From assembly GCF_003116095.1 (NCBI RefSeq), contig NZ_LGRA01000021.1, forward strand, positions 348,451 through 412,450: a stretch of DNA of 64,000 bases. The letters are read 5' to 3'. This DNA is from Azospirillum sp. TSO35-2. GTDB lineage: Bacteria > Pseudomonadota > Alphaproteobacteria > Azospirillales > Azospirillaceae. Positions 52,700 to 61,988 of the stretch are shown here, in pieces. Position 1 is the stretch's first letter. Each line of letters starts with the position of its first letter. The notes beneath the pieces are model-generated. The model did no database searches. It was not told the origin of the DNA and saw nothing but the letters and a program-made list of their open reading frames with translations. The position numbers were made by a program, and so were the translations under genes.

Positions 52700-54711
52700 G
52701 GCGCCCGGAAGCGGTCGGCCTGCCGGCGGGTCTCGTCGGCCAGCCGCGACAGGTGGACCATCGTCGCCGTGATCTCCTCCGACGCGGCGGCGTTCTTGGA
52801 GGCGACGGTGCGGATGTTGCCGACGTTCGATTCGATCTCGACGATGTCATCCTGCTGCCGGGCCATCGCGGTGGCGACCGACTGCACCATGCGGTCGAGC
52901 TGGGTCACCCGCTCGGCGATGCCGTCCATCATCTGCACCACCTCGGCGGTGGCGGCCATGCCCTCCTCCGCCATGGCGGCGGCGGCCTCGACGATCTCGG
53001 CGATCTGGCGGGCGCTTTCCACCGCGTTGTCGGCAAGCTTGCCGACCTCCTCGGCGACCACCTCGAAGCCCTTGCCCTGCTCGCCGGCGCGGGCGGCCTC
53101 GATTGAGGCGTTGACGGAGAGGATGTTGGTCTTCACCGCGATCTGGGTGATCGCCTCGGTGATGCGGCCGATGCGGCGGCTGTTCTCCGCGATGGTCTGC
53201 GACACGCGCAGCAGGCGCGCCATGTCATCCTTGCCCTTGTCGGCGAAGCCGGCGGCGTCCTTCACCATGTCCGACGCGTCGCGGGTGCTGTCGGTGACGT
53301 GGGCGATGGCGCGGGCCGACTGGCCGACGGCGGTCGCCACCTGGTCGAGGTCGTCGGTCTGCTCCGACGCGCCGTCGGAGACGTGGGCGATGGCGGTGCT
53401 GGCCTGGCCGGCGGCGACGGCGACCTGGGTTGCCTGCTCCCCGATGGCGCGGAAGGCGGCGCCGGTGTCCTGCAACAGCGCCACCATCTCGCCATAGGCG
53501 CCGTGGAAGGCGGCAGCCGGGGCCGGGGCCGTGGCAGGGGCGGCGTCGGACGACGGCGCCAGCGTCCGGCCCGACAGCCGGTGCATCTCGCCATGCAGGC
53601 CGTGCAGCACCTGGATGACTGTGGCGATGGCGCGGCCGATGGAGCCCAGCTCGTCGCGGCGGCCGGTGCCGGGCACCGCCACGGTCAGATCGCCGTCCGA
53701 CAGCCGCTGGATCGCGGCGGTGGTGGCGGCGATCGGGCCGGTCAGGCTGCGGGCGATCAGCACCGACAGCAGCGCGCCGGCCGCCAGCGCGCCCAGCGCG
53801 CCGGTCCACATCAGCAGCAGGGCGCGGGCGCGTCCGGCCTCCCGCTCCGCCGTCTGTTCGGCGACCAGGGTGGCGACCCGCTCGCTGACCGTGCCGGCGG
53901 CGTCGCGCATCACCGCCCGGGTGGCGACGCGGCGCTGGACGATGTCGGCGACCAGCAGGAATTCAGTTTCCACCCCCATCACCGCGGCGGTCAGGTTCTC
54001 GGCGCCGCGCAGCGCGTCGTCGTCGTTGGCCGCCTTGCGAACGTCGGCGATGATGTAGAGCAGCTTGTCGATGCTGCTGTTCAGCGAGTTGCGCCCGCCA
54101 CCGCCCTGGTCGATCAGGAACTGCTGCACGTCCAGCATCGCGCCGCGGGTGTCCTGGATCAGCCGCCCGGCGATCGTCGTCAGCAGGGCCGATGATTCGA
54201 GCATGGTCACCGCCGCGCCGTCGGACGGATCGGCCTTCACCCGCGCCAGCGCCGCGGCGTAGCGCTGCGACTGGTCATGGGTCAGGGTCTGGGCGACGAC
54301 CAGCAGGGCGGCGGTCTGCTTGCGCAGCTTCGCCAGGCTGGCGAACTTGTCGACCTCCAACTGCACGACCTGGTCGAAGGCCTTGCGGTAGGCGGCCAGC
54401 TTGTCCAGCACCTCGTTCAGGGCGTCGGGGGCGACGGGGTGGTTCGGCAACGCCAGCAGCGCCTCGGCATCGATCTTCAGCTCGTCGACCAGTTGCCGCA
54501 CCTTCCGGCTGGCCGCCGGGTCGATGTCGATCAGATAGCGCGCTTCCTCCTGCCGGGCGCTCAGCAGCAGGGTGTCGAGCCGGGCGGTGCGGGCGGCGAT
54601 GTCGACGCGCGTCGCGTAGGTGTTCAGGCCGCTCCAGCCGACGATGGCGACGGCGACGGTCAGCAGCAGGACGGCGGCAAAACCGAGGGCGATGCGGGTG
54701 GCGATCGACAT
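52696..54711 (-). CDS. methyl-accepting chemotaxis protein with large helical periplasmic domain
   Basis: 671 residues from ATG 54711 (open frame 61 codons longer). TM1 at about 8-29, TM2 at about 300-324; the ~270-residue periplasmic part is all-helical and rich in Leu/Ala heptads, of HBM-like size. HAMP follows, then a Pro/Ala linker ([10 protein letters not shown]) and a signalling domain with tip [19 protein letters not shown]. Ends RFRAP without a CheR pentapeptide. First gene of the che operon and divergent from a second receptor with which it shares a 204-bp near-identical inverted segment. Confidence 0.92.
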   Translation of the reverse strand: MSIATRIALGFAAVLLLTVAVAIVGWSGLNTYATRVDIAARTARLDTLLLSARQEEARYLIDIDPAASRKVRQLVDELKIDAEALLALPNHPVAPDALNEVLDKLAAYRKAFDQVVQLEVDKFASLAKLRKQTAALLVVAQTLTHDQSQRYAAALARVKADPSDGAAVTMLESSALLTTIAGRLIQDTRGAMLDVQQFLIDQGGGGRNSLNSSIDKLLYIIADVRKAANDDDALRGAENLTAAVMGVETEFLLVADIVQRRVATRAVMRDAAGTVSERVATLVAEQTAEREAGRARALLLMWTGALGALAAGALLSVLIARSLTGPIAATTAAIQRLSDGDLTVAVPGTGRRDELGSIGRAIATVIQVLHGLHGEMHRLSGRTLAPSSDAAPATAPAPAAAFHGAYGEMVALLQDTGAAFRAIGEQATQVAVAAGQASTAIAHVSDGASEQTDDLDQVATAVGQSARAIAHVTDSTRDASDMVKDAAGFADKGKDDMARLLRVSQTIAENSRRIGRITEAITQIAVKTNILSVNASIEAARAGEQGKGFEVVAEEVGKLADNAVESARQIAEIVEAAAAMAEEGMAATAEVVQMMDGIAERVTQLDRMVQSVATAMARQQDDIVEIESNVGNIRTVASKNAAASEEITATMVHLSRLADETRRQADRFRAP
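52981..53184 (-). repeat. inverted repeat, left copy (receptor signalling domain)
   Basis: 204 bp encoding the receptor hairpin tip, near-identical to 55684-55887 in opposite orientation: 6 mismatches by eye (about 97%), with perfect runs of 80 and 44 bp. Confidence 0.85.
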
Positions 54712-54924
54712 GCCGGAGGGGTCCCGTATGGCGGCGTGGCGACGGTGACGCCGGGTGGAAGGACTGGGCGGGACGGGTGCGCGGAGCCGTGTTGTCGGCC
54801 CTCGCCGCCATCCCACGGAATCACCTTGCGTCGGTTGGGGTGCTTCCGGCAAGTCATAAGGGCGCGTGTGTTGACCGCGGGTTGTCGCGGGCATCCGCCG
54901 GTCGATCGTGAGGAGCCATCATCC

Positions 54925-56172
54925 ATGTCCGCCCCGGTCACTTTGCGCATCCTTCCCCGTTGCGGGCTGATCGCCCTGCTTCCCGCCATGGCCGCGCTGG
55001 TGCCGCTGCTGCTGCCACGCGCCGTGCCGGGCATCGACCCGCAGATCGTGTGGTTGGCGACCGGCGGTGCCCTGGCGGTGGCCCTGCTGGCCGGGCTGGT
55101 CCTGGCGCTCGACCTGTCCGACGCGCTGAAACGGCTGGAGGCGGCGGCGGTGCGGCTGGCGGACGGCCGGGCGGATGAGGACGGCGCGCCACCGCTGTCG
55201 GCGGCCCTGCCGCTGCGCGGCGACGAGGTCGGCACGGTCGGCGCCGCGCTGATCCGGCTGGCCGGGGTGCAGGACTCGCTGCACGCCGCCCTGCGCCGGC
55301 TGGCGCAGAGCGAGGGAACCGATGGGACGGACGGCGACGAACCGATCAGCCCGGCGGCTCTGCCCGGGCGGTACGCCGACATGGCGGCATTGGTGGAGGA
55401 GGCCCGGGCATCGTTCCGCCGCATCGGGCAACAGGCGGCCCAGGTCGCCGTCGCCGCCGGACAGGCCAGCACCGCGGTGTCCCAGGTCGCCGACGGCGCC
55501 TCGATCCAGACGGAGGATCTGGACCGGGTGGTGGGCGCGGTCGGCCGTTCGGTCCGCGCCATCGCCGACGTGACCGACAGCACCCGCGCGGCGTCGGACA
55601 TGGTGCGGGCGACCGCCGGATTCGCCGACAAGGGCAAGGCGGAGATGGCGCGGCTGGTCCGGGTGTCGCAGACCATCGGCGACAACAGCCGCCGCATCGG
55701 CCGCATCACCGAGGCGATCACCCAGATCGCGGTGAAGACCAACATCCTCTCCGTCAACGCCTCGATCGAGGCCGCCCGCGCCGGCGAGCAGGGCAAGGGC
55801 TTCGAGGTCGTGGCGGAGGAGGTCGGCAAGCTCGCCGACAACGCGGTGGAAAGCGCCCGCCAGATCGCCGAGATCATCGAGGCCGCCGCCGCGCTGGCGG
55901 AAGAGGGCAAAACCGTCACCGAACAGGCCCGCCGCCGCATGGACGGGCTGGCGGAGCGGGTCGACCGCATCGACGGCGCGTTCCAGTCGGTCGCCGTCGC
56001 GATGGAGGAGCAGCAGGCCTCGGTCCGCGAGATCGAACGCTCGGTGGAAAGCGTGCGCACCGTCGCCTCCAAGAACGCCGCCGCGTCGGAGGAGATCGCC
56101 GCCACCATGGTCCATCTCTCCCGGCTGGCCGACGAGACCCGCCGGCAGGTCGACCGCTTCCAGGCAACCTGA
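54925..56172 (+). CDS. chemoreceptor with minimal periplasmic loop
   Basis: 415 residues from ATG 54925, with AGGAG 10 bp upstream. Two membrane helices at about 13-31 and 43-63 are joined by only ~11 residues, so there is no periplasmic ligand domain. A HAMP-like segment ([18 protein letters not shown]) and a signalling domain nearly identical to that of the divergent receptor follow (tip [19 protein letters not shown], ends RFQAT). It may sense membrane state or energy, or act as a signalling helper in arrays (inference). The 213-bp divergent region holds both promoters. Confidence 0.88.
   Translation: MSAPVTLRILPRCGLIALLPAMAALVPLLLPRAVPGIDPQIVWLATGGALAVALLAGLVLALDLSDALKRLEAAAVRLADGRADEDGAPPLSAALPLRGDEVGTVGAALIRLAGVQDSLHAALRRLAQSEGTDGTDGDEPISPAALPGRYADMAALVEEARASFRRIGQQAAQVAVAAGQASTAVSQVADGASIQTEDLDRVVGAVGRSVRAIADVTDSTRAASDMVRATAGFADKGKAEMARLVRVSQTIGDNSRRIGRITEAITQIAVKTNILSVNASIEAARAGEQGKGFEVVAEEVGKLADNAVESARQIAEIIEAAAALAEEGKTVTEQARRRMDGLAERVDRIDGAFQSVAVAMEEQQASVREIERSVESVRTVASKNAAASEEIAATMVHLSRLADETRRQVDRFQAT
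55684..55887 (+). repeat. inverted repeat, right copy (receptor signalling domain)
   Basis: Mate of 52981-53184. The pair brackets 2.5 kb containing the sensory halves of both receptors and their shared promoter region. Confidence 0.85.
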
Positions 56173-56447
56173 CACCGGTTGCCGTCCAGACGCCGGCTTC
56201 CCTTTGAAGAACAGCCACGGCACCGGCCAAGCAGCCGGCCGCACAGCGGCGACGAATCACTGACGCGGTGCGCGCCCGAGAGCACTCAATGCTCTGAAGT
56301 GGTAATTCTTATTCCCCGTGAAGGGATAGCTGGCATTTAAAGTTCTTTTAACCGTGCTGGACGCCTAATCGGCTCACGGGAACATCTGGTCCCGGCGAAC
56401 ACCCCCCGTGATTGTTCAGACCCACACGCCACCCAAGGGAGCTTTCG

Positions 56448-56687
56448 ATGCCCGTACAGAAGGTCGCCGACGAAGTCCGTTTGGCCAGCCGCATCCACGC
56501 GCGCCTGTTGGACGCCTTCATCGACTTGACGGAGCGGGAACTGTCCGCCCTGGCGCCGGGCTTCGCCGAGGAAAGCCTGCTGGAATCGCTGGAGCGGCTG
56601 CGCGCCGCGCGCAAGTCCTACGGGTCGACCGCTGGGGTGATGGTGGTGTCCAACCTGTCGATCCCGCAGGCGTCGAACGCCGCCTGA
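56448..56687 (+). CDS. small hypothetical protein
   Basis: 79 residues from ATG 56448 with GGGAG 7 bp upstream. Mostly helical, charged: VADEVRLASRIHARLLDAFIDL then ERELSALAPGFAEESLLESLERLRAARKSYG, and a hydrophobic end VMVVSNLSIPQ. Cytoplasmic, no family recognised. It converges with the DUF2934 gene (12-bp gap). The 56173-56447 stretch before it is AT-richer and probably carries its promoter. Confidence 0.7.
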   Translation: MPVQKVADEVRLASRIHARLLDAFIDLTERELSALAPGFAEESLLESLERLRAARKSYGSTAGVMVVSNLSIPQASNAA

Positions 56688-56699
56688 TCCCGGCTCGGG

Positions 56700-56960
56700 T
56701 CAGGCCGTCACGGGCTTGCGCGTCCGCGGCTTGCGCGCCTTGGCGGGCACGGCTGGTTCTCCCACCGCCTCGGTGGGCATGGTCGTCACGGACGCCTTCT
56801 TCGCGGTCGTCCTGCGCGGAGCTTTCACCGCGACGCCGTCGGCCGCCAGTTCCTGCTCGGCCAGCCGCCAGTGGTCGGCATCCCGACCATGGGGACAGCC
56901 CTCCTCAAGCCAGATCGCGTAGGCGCGTTCACGGATGCGCTGTTCGACATCCACGCTCAT
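56700..56960 (-). CDS. DUF2934-family small protein
   Basis: 86 residues from ATG 56960, preceded by GGGGAG. The first half is the DUF2934 motif (RIRERAYAIWLEEGCPHGRD, HWRLAEQEL) found in many alphaproteobacteria; the second half is Lys/Arg/Ala/Pro-rich (RRTTAKKAS, KARKPRTRKPVTA) and resembles a histone-like nucleic-acid-binding tail. Function unknown. It lies 87 bp after mltG in the same orientation. Confidence 0.8.
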   Translation of the reverse strand: MSVDVEQRIRERAYAIWLEEGCPHGRDADHWRLAEQELAADGVAVKAPRRTTAKKASVTTMPTEAVGEPAVPAKARKPRTRKPVTA

Positions 56961-57047
56961 CACACACTCCCCCGATGGTTTGGGACGCTTTGCTGCAGTG
57001 CAAAGATTGCCGAATTCCGAGGGGGTGTGCAACCGGGCAGAACGCCG

Positions 57048-58073
57048 TCAGTCCGGCGACGTCTCGCCGCGTTCGGCCGGTCGGCCCTGCTGGACTTCCC
57101 GCCATTTGGCGACGTTGCGGTTGTGGTCCGCCAGCGACTTCGCGAAGACGTGCCCACCGCTGCCGTCGGCGACGAAATACAGAAACTCGTGGCGCTCCGG
57201 CTTCATCACCGCCTGGATCGACGCCTTGCCCGGATTGGCGATCGGCCCCGGCGGCAGGCCGGTGATCTGGTAGGTGTTGAAGGGCGACTCGAGCTTCCAG
57301 TCGTTGCGGGTCAGGGCGCGGCCCAACTCGCCGCTGCCCTCGGTCAGGGCGTAGATGACGGTCGGGTCGGACTGCAGCTTCATCCCCGCCTCCAGGCGGT
57401 TGATGAAGACGCCGGCGACCTTGGGCCGCTCCGCCGCGATGCCGGTTTCCTTCTCGACGACCGAAGCCAGCGTCAACGCCTGCTGCGGCGTCTCGAACGG
57501 CAGATTGGCGTCGCGCCCCTTCCAGGCTTCCGCCAAGGCCTGGGTCATCGCCGTCTGCATGCGCTCGACCAGCGTCGCCCGGCTGTCGCCATAGGCGAAG
57601 TGGTAGGTTTCCGGCAGCAGGGAGCCTTCCTTGGGCGGCGTGGCGATCTCGCCGGTCAGCGCCGACTCACGCGCCAGCAGCGCCACCACCTGGGCCGAGG
57701 TCAGCCCCTCCGGCACGGTGAAGCGGTGCACGATGGTGTGGCCCTGGCGCATCTGCTCCAGAACGCCTTCGATGCTGATTCCCGCCGGGAACTGGTACTC
57801 GCCGGCCTTCAGGTCACCGCCGGCCTTCTGGTCGCGGAGAAGCCGGCTCAGCTTGGCCGATGCCACGAACAGCAACGGCGAACCGATCACCCCCGCATCG
57901 CCCAGCGTGATGGCGATGGTTTCAAGCCCGCTGCCCCGGGGAATGACGACCGTCTCGGCCTGTTCAAGCGGACCGGGGGCGGTGTAGCGCTGGAACCCCC
58001 AGACACCGACCCCCGCCGTGGCGGCGGTCGCAAGGACCAAAGTCCCGGCAACAATCCGGAGGCCCCAGCCCAT
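57048..58073 (-). CDS. mltG: endolytic murein transglycosylase
   Basis: 341 residues with one N-terminal membrane helix (about 5-25). MltG cleaves nascent peptidoglycan strands near their synthesis site. The YceG-like domain shows LPETYHFAYG, the catalytic Glu in LASVVEKETG, LQSDPTVIYAL and NPGKASIQAVMKP. It follows fabF by 58 bp, the common fabF-mltG neighbourhood. Confidence 0.94.
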   Translation of the reverse strand: MGWGLRIVAGTLVLATAATAGVGVWGFQRYTAPGPLEQAETVVIPRGSGLETIAITLGDAGVIGSPLLFVASAKLSRLLRDQKAGGDLKAGEYQFPAGISIEGVLEQMRQGHTIVHRFTVPEGLTSAQVVALLARESALTGEIATPPKEGSLLPETYHFAYGDSRATLVERMQTAMTQALAEAWKGRDANLPFETPQQALTLASVVEKETGIAAERPKVAGVFINRLEAGMKLQSDPTVIYALTEGSGELGRALTRNDWKLESPFNTYQITGLPPGPIANPGKASIQAVMKPERHEFLYFVADGSGGHVFAKSLADHNRNVAKWREVQQGRPAERGETSPD

Positions 58074-58131
58074 CGACCACCCCTCACCCGCTTATGCCGC
58101 CACGGTCGCTGATATCGCCGGCGGAACCCGC

Positions 58132-59394
58132 TTACGCGAATTCCTTGAACACCAGCGATGCGTTGGTGCCGCCGAAACCGAACGAGTTCGACAGGGCGGC
58201 GCGGACGCGACGCTCCTGCGCCACCTTGGGCACCAGATTGACGCCCAGGCAGCTCTCCGACGGGTTTTCCAGGTTCAGCGTCGGCGGAACGACACCGTGG
58301 TTGATCGCCTTGATCGAATAGATCGCCTCAACCGCACCGGCCGCGCCCAGCAGATGGCCGATCGCCGACTTGGTGGAGGACATCGCCAGCCCGTCGATGG
58401 CACTGCCGAACAGGCGCTTCACCGCCCCCAGTTCGATCTCGTCGCCGAGCGGCGTCGAGGTGCCGTGGGCGTTGACGTAATCGATCTCGGACGGGTCCAT
58501 GCCGGCGCGCTTCAGCGCCGCCTTCATCGCCCGGAAACCGCCGTTGCCGTCTTCGGCCGGGGCGGAGATGTGGTGCGCGTCGCCCGACATGCCGTAGCCG
58601 ACGATTTCGGCGTAGATGGTGGCGCCGCGCTTCTTGGCGTGCTCCAGTTCCTCCAGCACCACGACACCGGCGCCCTCGCCGATGACGAAGCCGTCGCGGT
58701 CCTTGTCGTAGGGACGCGACGCCTTTTCGGGCGTGTCGTTGAAGCTGGTGGACAGCGCGCGCATGGCGGCGAACCCGCCGACGCCGAGCCGGCTGACCGC
58801 CGCTTCGGTGCCGCCGGCGACCATGACGTCGGCGTCGTCCCACATGATCAGGCGGGCGGCGTCGCCGATGGCGTGCGCGCCGGTCGAGCAGGCGGTGACG
58901 ACCGCGTGGTTGGGGCCCTTGAAGCCGTGCTGGATCGAAATATGGCCGGAGGCCAGATTGATCAGGCAGGCCGGGATGAAGAAGGGCGACAGGCGGCGCG
59001 GGCCCTTTTCCTTCAGGGTGATCGCGCCCTCGGCGATGCCGGGGAGACCACCGATGCCGGAACCGACCATGACGCCGGTGCGCTCGCGCTCCTCATCCGT
59101 CTGGGGCGCCCAGCCGGAATCCTTGATGGCTTCGGTCGCCGCGCCGATCGCGTAGAGGATGAAATCATCCATCTTGCGCTGGTCCTTCGGCGGCACGACG
59201 GCATCGGCGTTGAACTCGCCGTCGCCGGTGCCGCGCGGGACCTGCCCGGCGACCTTGGAGGCAAGGTCCGAAGCGTCGAACCCCGTGATGGCGCGGATTC
59301 CCGACTGCGCGGAAATCAGCCGCTCCCAGTTCAGCGTGTGGCCCACGCCCAGCGGCGTGGCCAGACCGAGTCCGGTGACGACAACACGTCTCAT
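58132..59394 (-). CDS. fabF: beta-ketoacyl-ACP synthase II
   Basis: 420 residues from ATG 59394, with AAGGA 8 bp upstream. Elongating condensing enzyme of type II fatty acid synthesis. Cys-His-His triad: Cys in VTACSTGAHAIG, His in NAHGTSTPLGD, His in AIGHLLGAAG; C-terminal NSFGFGGTNASLV. Downstream of acpP by about 97 bp. Confidence 0.96.
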   Translation of the reverse strand: MRRVVVTGLGLATPLGVGHTLNWERLISAQSGIRAITGFDASDLASKVAGQVPRGTGDGEFNADAVVPPKDQRKMDDFILYAIGAATEAIKDSGWAPQTDEERERTGVMVGSGIGGLPGIAEGAITLKEKGPRRLSPFFIPACLINLASGHISIQHGFKGPNHAVVTACSTGAHAIGDAARLIMWDDADVMVAGGTEAAVSRLGVGGFAAMRALSTSFNDTPEKASRPYDKDRDGFVIGEGAGVVVLEELEHAKKRGATIYAEIVGYGMSGDAHHISAPAEDGNGGFRAMKAALKRAGMDPSEIDYVNAHGTSTPLGDEIELGAVKRLFGSAIDGLAMSSTKSAIGHLLGAAGAVEAIYSIKAINHGVVPPTLNLENPSESCLGVNLVPKVAQERRVRAALSNSFGFGGTNASLVFKEFA

Positions 59395-59491
59395 GAGGCT
59401 GTTCCTTGACCTTTCCTCGAAAAACTCGTCGACGGCCAGGCCCCGCAACGCGGTTCGCCTGGCCCTCGGAGGCGCAATGCCCGCAGCCCGA

Positions 59492-59731
59492 TCAGGCGGC
59501 GGCGTTGGCCTTGATGAAGTCGATGGCGTCCTTCACCGACAGGATCTTCTCCGCGGCGTCGTCCGGGATCTCGACACCGAACTCCTCCTCGAAGGCCATG
59601 ACCAGCTCGACCGTGTCGAGGCTGTCGGCGCCCAGGTCGTCGATGAAGGAGGCGTTCTCCACCACCTTCGACTCCTCGACACCCAGGTGGTCCACAACGA
59701 TCTTCTTCACGCGCTCGGCGATGTCGCTCAT
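59492..59731 (-). CDS. acpP: acyl carrier protein
   Basis: 79 residues, acidic. The phosphopantetheine attachment Ser is in [10 protein letters not shown] (residue 37). The sequence [16 protein letters not shown]...[11 protein letters not shown] is canonical ACP. GGAAGG lies 9 bp before ATG 59731. A weak promoter candidate lies upstream at 59824-59852, which would allow the high separate expression usual for acpP. Confidence 0.97.
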   Translation of the reverse strand: MSDIAERVKKIVVDHLGVEESKVVENASFIDDLGADSLDTVELVMAFEEEFGVEIPDDAAEKILSVKDAIDFIKANAAA

Positions 59732-59823
59732 CTTTTAAGACCTTCCAATCCTTGAAACCGCTCGGGATAATCCGGTCGGAGCAACACGCGAAGAACGTGC
59801 CGTCCTGCCGCGAAAAGCCCCGT

Positions 59824-59852
59824 CCGATAACACATTTCAACAGGCTTGACCA
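59824..59852 (-). promoter_or_regulatory. weak promoter candidate for acpP
   Basis: Minus strand TGGTCA (59847-59852), 17 bp, TATCGG (59824-59829). Spacing is right, hexamers only partly match. Confidence 0.3.
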
Positions 59853-59917
59853 GCGCCCGCGCGGGCGTGGTCGCCACCGTTCTTCACACGCGTTCTACAC
59901 ACATGGCGATACCGCCG

Positions 59918-60655
59918 TCAGATCATGGCCATGCCGCCGTTGATGTGCAGCGTCTGGCCGGTGACGTAGGCGGCCTCATCGCTCGCGAGGTACACGACCC
60001 CGGCGGCGATTTCTTCCGGCTGGCCCATGCGGCCGGCCGGAATGGCGGGGAGCAGCTTCTGCTTCTGCTCGTCGTTCAGGGCGTCGGTCATCGCCGTGGT
60101 GATGAACCCCGGCGCGACGCAGTTGACGGTGATGTTGCGCGAGGCCAGCTCGGCGGCAAGGGCCTTCGACATGCCGATCAGGCCGGCCTTCGACGCGGCG
60201 TAGTTGGCTTGGCCCGGGTTGCCGGTGACGCCGACGACCGAGGTGATGTTGACGATGCGGCCCCAGCGGCGCTTCATCATGCCGCGCATGGCGGCGCGCG
60301 ACAGGCGGAAGGCGGCGGTCAGGTTCACGTCGATGACGGCCTGCCAGTCCTCGTCCTTCATGCGCATCGCGATCTGGTCGCGGGTCAGCCCGGCGTTGTT
60401 CACCAGGATGTCGATCTTGCCCAGCGCCGCGTCGGCGTCTTTCGCAAGCTGCTCGGTCGCGGCGGCGTCGGCGAGGTTGCCGGGCACCACCACGGCGCGC
60501 TCGCCCAACTCGGCGGCCAGCGCCTCCAGCGGGGCGACGCGGGTGCCGGACAGCGCCACGGTGGCGCCCTGGGCGTGCAGCGCGCGCGCGATCGACGCGC
60601 CGATGCCGCCGGATGCGCCGGTGACGAGGGCCGACTTGCCGGTCAGGTCAAACAT
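59918..60655 (-). CDS. fabG: 3-oxoacyl-ACP reductase
   Basis: 245 residues from ATG 60655. NADPH-dependent SDR that reduces beta-ketoacyl-ACP. Cofactor motif VTGASGGIG, NNAG, catalytic Ser in NITSVVGVTG, YAASK, and the FabG C-terminal GQTLHINGGMAM. AGG lies before the start. Between fabD (25 bp) and acpP (186 bp). Confidence 0.96.
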   Translation of the reverse strand: MFDLTGKSALVTGASGGIGASIARALHAQGATVALSGTRVAPLEALAAELGERAVVVPGNLADAAATEQLAKDADAALGKIDILVNNAGLTRDQIAMRMKDEDWQAVIDVNLTAAFRLSRAAMRGMMKRRWGRIVNITSVVGVTGNPGQANYAASKAGLIGMSKALAAELASRNITVNCVAPGFITTAMTDALNDEQKQKLLPAIPAGRMGQPEEIAAGVVYLASDEAAYVTGQTLHINGGMAMI

Positions 60656-60680
60656 GGAAGGCCTCACGAGGCTGATCTGT

Positions 60681-61622
60681 TCACAGGGTCTTCAGGAACG
60701 ACTCGACGTCCGCCGGCGTGCCGACCGACACCGCCACCAGATCCTTGTCGATGCGCTTGGTCAGCCCGGCGAGCACCTTGCCCGACCCGACCTCGACCAG
60801 CCGTTCGACGCCCTGCTCCTTCATGAAGAGGACGCATTCACGCCAGCGGACCATGCCGGTCACCTGCTCCACCAGCAGGCGGCGGATGGTGTTGGGGTCC
60901 GACACCGCCGACGCGGTGACGTTGGCGACCACCGGAACCACCGGCGCGGAAATCGTGACGTTGGCCAGCGCCTCGGCCATGGCGTCGGCGGCGGGCTGCA
61001 TCAGCGAGCAATGGAACGGCGCCGACACCGGCAGCCGGACCGACCGCTTCAGGCCGCGCTCCGCCGCCAGCGCGATGGCGCGGTCGATGGCCTCGGCGCT
61101 GCCGGAGATCACCAGCTGCCCGACCGAATTGTCGTTGGCGACGCTGCACACCTCGCCCTGGGCGGCGTCGGCGGCGATCGCCTGCGCCTGCTCCAGCTCG
61201 GCGCCCAGCAGGGCCGCCATGGCGCCCTTGCCGACCGGAACCGCCTTCTGCATCGCCTGCCCGCGCAGCTTCAGCAGGCGCGCGGTGTCGCCCAGCGTGA
61301 AGGCGCCGGCGGCGCACAGCGCCGAATATTCGCCCAGCGAATGGCCGGCGACGAAGGTGGCGTGCTTCGACAGGTCGACCCCGCCCTCGCTCGCCAGCAC
61401 CCGCATGACCGCGACGCTGACCGCCATCAGGGCGGGCTGCGCGTTCTCGGTCAGGGTCAGGTCGGCCTCGGGTCCCTCGACCATCAGCCGCGACAGCCGC
61501 TGGTTCAGCGCGTCGTCCACCTCTTCGAAGGTGTGACGCGCGACTTCGAACGCCTCGGCGAGTTCGCGGCCCATGCCGACGGCTTGGCTGCCCTGCCCCG
61601 GAAAGACGAACGCCCTGGTCAT
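60681..61622 (-). CDS. fabD: malonyl-CoA:ACP transacylase
   Basis: 313 residues from ATG 61622. Loads malonate on ACP. FPGQGSQAVGMG at the N-terminus, active-site Ser in FVAGHSLGEYSAL, the Arg of LRGQAMQKAV, and His in VSAPFHCSLM. The frame is open 29 codons upstream and crosses a strong promoter, so the later start is right. First gene of the fabD-fabG-acpP-fabF-mltG series. Confidence 0.96.
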   Translation of the reverse strand: MTRAFVFPGQGSQAVGMGRELAEAFEVARHTFEEVDDALNQRLSRLMVEGPEADLTLTENAQPALMAVSVAVMRVLASEGGVDLSKHATFVAGHSLGEYSALCAAGAFTLGDTARLLKLRGQAMQKAVPVGKGAMAALLGAELEQAQAIAADAAQGEVCSVANDNSVGQLVISGSAEAIDRAIALAAERGLKRSVRLPVSAPFHCSLMQPAADAMAEALANVTISAPVVPVVANVTASAVSDPNTIRRLLVEQVTGMVRWRECVLFMKEQGVERLVEVGSGKVLAGLTKRIDKDLVAVSVGTPADVESFLKTL

Positions 61623-61686
61623 GCTTCGGTGAAACCCTGGATGAAAGCGCCCCGCCCCCTGCGGCGGCACCATGGATTGGGCGACA

Positions 61687-61714
61687 GTCATACCCTCACT
61701 TTTGGGCAAGTCAA
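61687..61714 (-). promoter_or_regulatory. sigma-70 promoter of the fab operon
   Basis: Minus strand TTGACT (61709-61714), 16 bp, TATGAC (61687-61692). Predicted start near 61680, leaving about 58 nt before fabD. Confidence 0.65.
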
Positions 61715-61988
61715 GCGACGCGCGATGAGCAAAGCGTCGGCGACGCGATATTCTGCACCGCTTGCACCGAAAAACGCCGGAGTAGCGGGATCAAAAGAGC
61801 TTCTGTGACCGAAGGTCCGGTGCGGTTCTTCCGTATTTGAAGGACGCGGTGCCTGCGCTGTCGCGACGACGGTCTTGTCGGGGGCCGGCAACGCTGGGGA
61901 TGCGACAGAGCGGCCTGATCACAAGGCGGGTGATATTGCGCTATACGCACGTCTCATCAGCTTTTTCTTTTTAGGGCAAACCCATTTG

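Noticed and set aside
51789..52850. Minus-strand extension of the triple-CheW gene to 836 residues
   Set aside because: Overlaps cheR in another frame; ATG 51788 overlaps the cheR stop as in the other gene junctions.
54277..54924. Upstream extension of the second chemoreceptor
   Set aside because: Antisense to the first receptor's start; the receptor N-terminus with Shine-Dalgarno is at 54925.
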